Source: Zantedeschia hybrid cultivar
Taxonomy: Eukaryota; Streptophyta; Magnoliopsida; Alismatales; Araceae
Direction of reading: 5' to 3'
Assembly: GCA_030544215.1 (NCBI GenBank)
Contig: JARZZO010000011.1
Location: 12,014,001-12,078,000 of the forward strand
DNA length: 64,000 nucleotides
Below the pieces are notes generated by a model. It was not told the origin of the DNA, made no database searches, and saw only the letters and a program-made list of their open reading frames with translations. Shown piece by piece: positions 37,601 to 46,600 of this stretch; position 1 is the stretch's first letter; the number at the start of each line of letters is the position of its first letter. The position numbers were made by a program, and so were the translations under genes.

Positions 37601-40600
37601 AGCCCTCCTCCCATAGTGCAAGGCACCGCTAGAGCACGGGGACGGGACTGGCTAGGGCACGCTTGTACCTTCCAGGGTTCCCATGTCAATTGCGTGAAGA
37701 GGACGGCCTGACACGGACAAACGATCGAGTCCCATTGTGACGGGTAAGTTATGAGCCACCCTTTTGGGTAACTAGGTCGGCCCCTGATTTCCAACCGGCT
37801 CTGGGACGAAATACTCGCCTGGTTCGGTGGCGGGTAATCCAGAGCGCCCTAGTTCCCGAGCAGGCGATTTGAATGTTAAACTGACCCCTCGGTGGCACGA
37901 CCCCCCACCTTGACCCAACCTTCGTCTTCCTCGTGACGTCTCTCTAAAAACCCTAGAGGATGCGACAACCTTGACGACGCCTCTTCCACTGTCTGAATCA
38001 ACATCGAGAAGAGCTCCCCTCCCAGCTGGAGTAGAAGCCCCTCCGGCACATCACCGGTGTTGCAGACGCTTAGGGTACCCTCCACACATAGTGTATCTTG
38101 AGAGAATGAGAAGGAGACACTCCCTTGCTCCCACATGCCAATCTCTGCAAATGCCTGGTGTAAACCTTGACCATCGCGTATAAAAATAGGAACTCCTAGA
38201 AGCCTCACCTTCACCCTGGTGAGCTTGGCATCCGGGTAGGTACTGTCCCTCAAGTTCCAACCACGCTCCTGGCAAACGCACACCTCGCCCACCAGCATCC
38301 CCTGTTCCAGGAGAAGACGTGCTGCCTGGATAGACAGAGCCACTCCAAGCAGCACCTCCCCTAAGTCCGCAACCTCCCACCCTTCGGCTGGGCCTATCTG
38401 AGCGCCGATCATCCTCTAGACCTGGAGGGTGCTTGGCCTTTACCCATAACCGGCGTGAGACGAATGTAACGCTGCATTCGCTCCATCTGCGGCTCAAGGA
38501 ACTCTTGAGTAGGCGGGGGGGGGGGTTGGACAAACCTACGGGGGCTGGCAACCCCCCCTCTAGGAAGGGCTACTCACCCCTCTACCTCCTGCGACCACCT
38601 TTGTGAAGGTGGGTCTCTCCCTCGGGCACGACCGACAGAGATGCCTTAGCCTTTCGCAGTGGATGCACCTCACCGGGGAGGAGCAGCCTCTCACCCCATG
38701 ACCTAGCCGAAGCCATCGGGTGCAGAAGGAAGTCTCTGGCGGTTGACCTGGCCGGAGACCACTAGGACGATGGATCCCACCTGCCCCACGTGGAAAACCA
38801 GCCCCGGAGACGGGAGGCATCTTTTCCCTATGTATGTATGTGTATATAGAAAAATGCTACCATGCGGTCTGCGGCCAGATTGCACGGCACCTTTAGGGGC
38901 TTTGAACCCCTTAATTGGTGATCAAAATTAAAATCCCAAGGGATGGAAACAATACTAGGGACTAATTAGACTATTTTTTATTTAAGTTTTTTGACATTGT
39001 CCGATCACAATACTCAACTGTAGCTGTACGATCGGGTTACTATTGAGTTTCACGATTGAATGGTGTAATTTTTTTTTAAAAAGTAATCAAAAATGAAAAA
39101 TTATTCCAACTATCCGTAGGGTTGTTTCCATCACTTGAGGTTTTAAATTTGATCACCAATTAAGGCGTTTAAGCCCTGTGTTGTTTGGCCATAGCACTGC
39201 GCAATAGCACTTCTCTGTGTGTGTGTGGAGTGGGGGGGGTGTAAATTTCATATTAACCACCCGTACATGCAAAATTTCAAATATGCCACTCTTAGTTACA
39301 CAATATCATATATACCTCCTTATAATAAAATATTGTATTGATACGGGTACTGCCATCCTTGGTCTCCTTAACCAAAGCTGGTTAGCGCTTAACCAATGTG
39401 GGAAAAAGGCTCTTATGCCCCTTGGTTAAACACTGATATACCTTTTGGTGCCCCCACTTTACCCCACTTCAGCACTTCAAACCAGTGGAGACTCCCCCCC
39501 CTCACACCGCCCACCCCCCCGCCCGCGACTCCTAGATCAGTGTTGAGCAGGAGCAGAGAGGAGGAAGAAGACGAAGAGGCGGCATCACTGCTGATCCAGG
39601 TCTTGGAGGCTGGGAACTTATGGGGGAAAGGGAGGCTGTTGTGACGCTGCAGAGCCTTACCGAGAATGCTGACAGTACATGTTGAGGTTGGTGCACGGTG
39701 ACATCACTGTGTTGGTGAAGATCTGTGGTGATGAGGGCAGTGGTGGTGAGCTGGTTGGCTCTGCCAGTGCCAGCGGCATGTTGAGGAACCTTATAGGTGT
39801 GGGAGAGATCCGGCGGTTCATGGTGAGGTACAGGGCAGACCCAATGTTTGTGCTGCTTGCTAGCTCTAAGGAAGAATCGTCTGTGATCCACGCTGTGGAG
39901 TTCCTACAGGTCTTCATCGACAACGTTGCTGACCTGAAAGCTCACGTGGCGAGAAGGTGGGATTGCACGCTGTTTTTTCTTTTTTGGGGGGTGGGGGGGT
40001 TGTTCAGCCCCAACTCCCTCCTCCTCCTATAAAGCCAGGGGGATTGCCTTCAAGATCATCGAGGCCCTCTGCTTCTCACTGGCGAACTCTGTAGTGGCTG
40101 CCTCCCTACGAACTTCCTTATCTTGAACTAGTTGCTCCACACCTCCCTACCCATCGCCCCCACGACCCAGCCAGCCATGGATTGCGGAATCGGCCGATTC
40201 CGATCCGAATCGGCCGATTCGGATCGGGATCGGCGGGTTCCGATTCGATTCGGGGGGGATTTCACTGTTCCCCCCCACCGATTTGGAAAAAAAAAAATGG
40301 CCGAAATCGGCCCGAACCGGACCAGATCGGGGCCGGACCGGCCAGATCGGCCGGTCCGGACCCGATCTGGTCCGGTTCGGGCCGATTTCGGTCCCCCCCT
40401 TAAGGTTTAAGGGTTTAGGGGTTTAGGGTTTTAGGGTTTAGGGTTTAGGTTTTAGGGTTTAGGGTTTAGGGTTTAGGTTTTAGGGTTTTAGGGTTAAGGG
40501 TTAAGGGTTTAGGGTTTAGGGTTAAGGGTTAAGGGTTTAGCCTTGCTTTGTTTGCGGAATAGGCCCGGAATAGGGTCTCTTATTCCACTTAAACCCTTTA

Positions 40601-43600
40601 ACCCAGTTTGGCGGAGGGCATTGCTTAACCCAGGGTGGAATACCTTATACCCGGTTTAAGTGGAATAGGGGCAGAATTACACGTTCTTAATAAACTATGA
40701 TTAACGTTAATTGTTATTCAAATTTCTTATCAATAAATGGAGCATAAAAATTTTATCTTAATAATTAAATATGATTAATGTTAATTAATATTAGTTAATC
40801 AAAATAATATTAAATAATATTTAGTAATTAGTATATTAATATTTAAATTAATAATAAACTATGATTAACGTTAATTGTTATTCAAATTTCTTATCAATAA
40901 ATGGAGCATAATAAATTTATCTTAATAATTAACTATGATTAATGTTAATTAATATTAGTTAATCAAAACAATATTAAATAATATTTAGTAATCATACTAA
41001 TATTTATTAATATTAATATTTATGAATTAATATTTATTATTAATATGAATTAATGGTGATTAATAATATTTATTAACATTGTTAATAATAATTAACATTT
41101 ATTACTTAACATTTTTAATATTTAAATGGAGCATAATAAAATTTATATTAATAATTAACTATGATTAATGTTTGCTAGTATTTATTAATCAAAATAATAA
41201 TAGTTAATATTTATTAATCATAATAATCTATATTAATATTGTTTAGTATGTATTAATCACAATAATATTTATTAATATTATCAATATTAATTAATATTAA
41301 TTAATATTTATGAATATATATTAATCAAGATAATATTTTATTAATATTATTAATAATAGTTAACATCTATTACTTAACATTTATTGATATTTAAATATTA
41401 AATAATATTTAGTAATTAGTATATTACTATTTAAATTAATAATAAACTATGATTAACGTTAATTGTTATTCAAATTTCTTATCAATAAATGGAGCATAAT
41501 AAATGTTTCTTAATAATTAACTATGATTAATGTTAATTAATATTAGTTAATCAAAACAATATTAAATAATATTTAGTAATCATACTAATATTTATTAATA
41601 TTAATATTTATGAATTAGTATTTATTATTAATATGAATTAATGGTGATTAATAATATTTATTAACATTGTTAATAATAATTAACATTTATTACTTAACAT
41701 TTTTAATATTTAATACTATTTAAATGGAGCATAATAAAATTTATATTAATAACTAACTATGATTAATGTTTGCTAGTATTTATTAATCAAAATAATAATA
41801 GTTAATATTTATTCATCATAATAATCTATATTAATATTGTTTAGTATGTATTAATCACAATAATATTTATTAATATTATCAATATTAATTAACATTTATT
41901 AATATTAAGTAATATTTATGAATATATATTAATCAAGATAATATTTTATTAATATTATTAATAATAGTTAACATCTATTACTTAACATTTATTGATATTT
42001 AAATATTAAATAATATTTAGTAATTAGTATATTACTATTTAAATTAATAATAAACTATGATTAACGTTAATTGTTATTCAAATTTCTTATCAATAAATGG
42101 AGCATAATAAATTTATCTTAATAATTAACTATGATTAATGTTAATTAATATTAGTTAATCAAAACAATATTAAATAATATTTAGTAATCATACTAATATT
42201 TATTAATATTAATATTTATGAATTAGTATTTATTATTAATATGAATTAATGGTGATTAATAATATTTATTAACATTGTTAATAATAATTAACATTTATTA
42301 CTTAACATTTTTAATATTTAATACTATTTAAATGGAGCATAATAAAATTTATATTAATAATTAACTATGATTAATGTTTGCTAGTATTTATTAATCAAAA
42401 TAATAATAGTTAATATTTATTAATCATAATAATCTATATTAATATTGTTTAGTATGTATTAATCACAATAATATTTATTAATATTATCAATATTAATTAA
42501 CATTTATTAATATTAATTAATATTTATGAATATATATTAATCAATATAATATTTTGAACTCTTTATTCCACTCTTTATTCTCTTCTTTATTCTACTTATT
42601 CCTACCAAATCACTTGGAATAGCGCAGTGCAATTCTACTTATTCTGGGTGGAATACCAACTACTTACCAAACTAAAATACCTCTTATTCTGGGTTAAGAA
42701 ATCCCTTCCTCCTTATTCTGGTTTAAGCTATTCTGCAAACAAACTGATACTTAGGGTTTTAGGGTTTTAGGGTTTAAGGGTTAAGGGTTAAGGGTTTAAC
42801 GGTTTAAGGGTTTAAGGGTTTAAGGGTTTAAGGGTTAAGGGTTAAGGGTTAAGGGTTAAGGGTTAAGGGTTAAGCCTTGCTTTGTTTGCGGAATAGGCCC
42901 GGAATAGGGTCTCTTATTCCACTTAAACCCTTTAACCCAGTTTGGCGGAGGGCATTGCTTAACCCAGGGTGGAATACCTTATACCCGGTTTAAGTGGAAT
43001 AGGGGCAGAATTACACGTTCTTAATAAACTATGATTAACGTTAATTGTTATTCAAATTTCTTATCAATAAATGGAGCATAAAAATTTTATCTTAATCATT
43101 AAATATGATTAATGTTAATTAATATTAGTTAATCAAAATAATATTAAATAATATTTAGTAATTAGTATATTACTATTTAAATTAATAATAAACTATGATT
43201 AACGTTAATTGTTATTCAAATTTCTTATCAATAAATGGAGCATAATAAATTTATCTTAATAATTAACTATGATTAATGTTAATTAATATTAGTTAATCAA
43301 AACAATATTAAATAATATTTAGTAATCATACTAATATTTATTAATATTAATATTTATGAATTAATATTTATTATTAATATGAATTAATGGTGATTAATAA
43401 TATTTATTAACATTGTTAATAATAATTAACATTTATTACTTAACATTTTTAATGTTTAATACTATTTAAATGGAGCATAATAAAATTTATATTAATAATT
43501 AACTATGATTAATGTTTGCTAGTATTTATTAATCAAAATAATAATAGTTAATATCTATTAATCATAATAATCTATATTAATATTGTTTAGTATGTATTAA

Positions 43601-46600
43601 TCACAATAATATTTATTAATATTATCAATATTAATTAACATTTATTAATATTAATTAATATTTATGAATATATATTAATCAATATAATATTTTATTAATA
43701 TTATTAATAATAGTTAACATCTATTACTTAACATTTATTGATATTTAAATATTTAGTAATGAGTATATTACTATTTAAATTAATAATAAACTATGATTAA
43801 CGTTAATTGTTATTCAAATTTCTTATCAATAAATGGAGCATAATAAATTTATCTTAACAATTAACTATGATTAATGTTAATTAATATTAGTTAATCAAAA
43901 CAATATTAAATAATATTTAGTAATCATACTAATATTTATTAATATTAATATTTATGAATTAATATTTATTATTAATATGAATTAATGGTGATTAATAATA
44001 TTTATTAACATTGTTAATAATAATTAACATTTATTACTTAACATTTTTAATGTTTAATACTATTTAAATGGAGCATAATAAAATTTATATTAATAATTAA
44101 CTATGATTAATGTTTGCTAGTATTTATTAATCAAAATAATAATAGTTAATATCTATTAATCATAATAATCTATATTAATATTGTTTAGTATGTATTAATC
44201 ACAATAATATTTATTAATATTATCAATATTAATTAACATTTATTAATATTAATTAATATTTATGAATATATATTAATCAATATAATATTTTATTAATATT
44301 ATTAATAATAGTTAACATCTATTACTTAACATTTATTGATATTTAAATATTTAGTAATGAGTATATTACTATTTAAATTAATAATAAACTATGATTAACG
44401 TTAATTGTTATTCAAATTTCTTATCAATAAATGGAGCATAATAAATTTATCTTAATAATTAACTATGATTAATGTTAATTAATATTAGTTAATCAAAACA
44501 ATATTAAATAATATTTAGTAATCATACTAATATTTATTAATATTAATATTTATGAATTAATATTTATTATTAATATGAATTAATGGTGATTAATAATATT
44601 TATTAACATTGTTAATAATAATTAACATTTATTACTTAACATTTTTAATATTTAATACTATTTAAATGGAGCATAATAAAATTTATATTAATAACTAACT
44701 ATGATTAATGTTTGCTAGTATTTATTAATCAAAATAATAATAGTTAATATTTATTCATCATAATAATCTATATTAATATTGTTTAGTATGTATTAATCAC
44801 AATAATATTTATTAATATTATCAATATTAATTAACATTTATTAATATTAAGTAATATTTATGAATATATATTAATCAAGATAATATTTTATTAATATTAT
44901 TAATAATAGTTAACATCTATTACTTAACATTTATTGATATTTAAATATTAAATAATATTTAGTAATTAGTATATTACTATTTAAATTAATAATAAACTAT
45001 GATTAACGTTAATTGTTATTCAAATTTCTTATCAATAAATGGAGCATAATAAATTTATCTTAATAATTAACTATGATTAATGTTAATTAATATTAGTTAA
45101 TCAAAACAATATTAAATAATATTTAGTAATCATACTAATATTTATTAATATTAATATTTATGAATTAATATTTATTATTAATATGAATTAATGGTGATTA
45201 ATAATATTTATTAACATTGTTAATAATAATTAACCTTTATTACTTAACATTTTTAATATTTAATACTATTTAAATGGAGCATAATAAAATTTATATTAAT
45301 AATTAACTATGATTAATGTTTGCTAGTATTTATTAATCAAAATAATAATAGTTAATATTTATTAATCATAATAATCTATATTAATATTGTTTAGTATGTA
45401 TTAATCACAATAATATTTATTAATATTATTAATATTAATTAACATTTATTAATATTAATTAATATTTTTGAATATATATTACTCAATATAATATTTTGAA
45501 CTCTTTATTCCACTCTTTATTCTCTCCTTTATTCTACTTATTCCTACCAAATCACTTGGAATAGCGCAGTGCAATTCTACTTATTCTGGGTGGAATACCA
45601 ACTACTTACCAAACTAAAATACCTCTTATTATGGGTTAAGAAATCCCTTCCTCCTTATTCTGATTTAAGCTATTCTGCAAACAAACTGATACGGGTTAAG
45701 GGTTTTGGGTTTAGGGTTTAGGGTTTAGGGTTTAGGGTTTTAGGGTTTTAGGGTTTAGGGTTTAGGGTTTTAGGGTTTTAGGGTTTAGGGTTTAGGGTTT
45801 AGGGTTTAGGGTTTAGGGTTTAGGGTTTTAGGGTTTTAGGGTTTTAGGGTTTAGGGTTTTTTATGGATGTACATGAATTGCATTCATTCTTATTGTACAT
45901 CAATTGAATAATATGTATGTAATTTTTTCTGATTTTATTTTTATTTTTATTTTTTTCTGATTTTTTCTGATTTTTTTTAATTTTTTATTATTTTTTAATC
46001 TGGCCGAGTCGGACTGGCCAGACTTCATCTGGATCGGCCGACTCGGCCGATCCGATCCGAGTCGGATCGGGATCGGCGGGTCCCGATTCGGGGACCCGAT
46101 CCGATCCGGAATTCCTTGCAGCCAGCTGTCAGCCGGTCACGTGGATGCGGCTGGTGGCCTTGTCGAACCCCCCGAGCCTCCATACTGTCAACTGTGCAGA
46201 AATGGTCGCTGCAGAGAAGACAAAGTTGGCGTCGGTCGCCAACCTTACAGTGTTGTCATGGTCAAGGGAAGAACGCCAACGGCAGGTTGGGGGGGATCAG
46301 TCATGGGACTCATCCGGTTACCTCTTCCCTCTGCATGGCAATAGACATGGTGCTCGTCTTCTCAGCAATGGAAGCTGCCGCTGCTCTCTGCCATGGTGGA
46401 GGCCAAGTGGAAGAGGATGGCAAGGATGCAACGGATGAGGGCAGTTGGCAGGTGATTGGAGGACCAAAAGAGGTGGGCGAGCCCCTCAAGGAGTGACCAG
46501 GAGAGTGTCACCGCCAAGCGCAAGCGGTGGAGACACATGCGATGATAGCCCCTTCCGCACTGCCCTCTCTCTCCCTCTCTCTCTCTGTGACATACACACA

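Larger units (their letters stand above)
35709..39244. other. First part of giant SYP61 intron 5
   Basis: Non-coding for SYP61. It includes unassigned stretches (35.7-37.4 kb, with GC-rich patches at 36.7-37.2 kb and a GGGCCGGG/CCCAGCCC-rich patch ending AGCCCATTGACAGCCC near 37.46 kb), a decayed zinc-knuckle frame (37.9-38.8 kb) and a MITE (38.85-39.21 kb). Confidence 0.7.
40186..46115. mobile_element. Compound repeat block with telomere-like arrays and two AT-rich elements
   Basis: Borders are GC-rich: GGAATCGGCCGATTCCGATCC at the left and the roughly inverse GATCCGATCCGGAATTCC at the right. Both borders also share a direct repeat, TCGGATCGGGATCGGCGGGT (about 40218 and 46062). TTGC occurs on both sides (40182-40185 and 46116-46119). 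Order inside: 91-bp palindrome, telomere-like array 1, AT-rich element 1, array 2, AT-rich element 2, array 3, T-rich stretch, right border. No open frame longer than 60 codons from 40.41 to 46.11 kb. Whether it moved as one unit is inference. Confidence 0.55.

Noticed and set aside
40401..45860. A true chromosome end
   Set aside because: Telomere-like arrays are short, degenerate, interrupted and lie inside a gene intron with host sequence on both sides.
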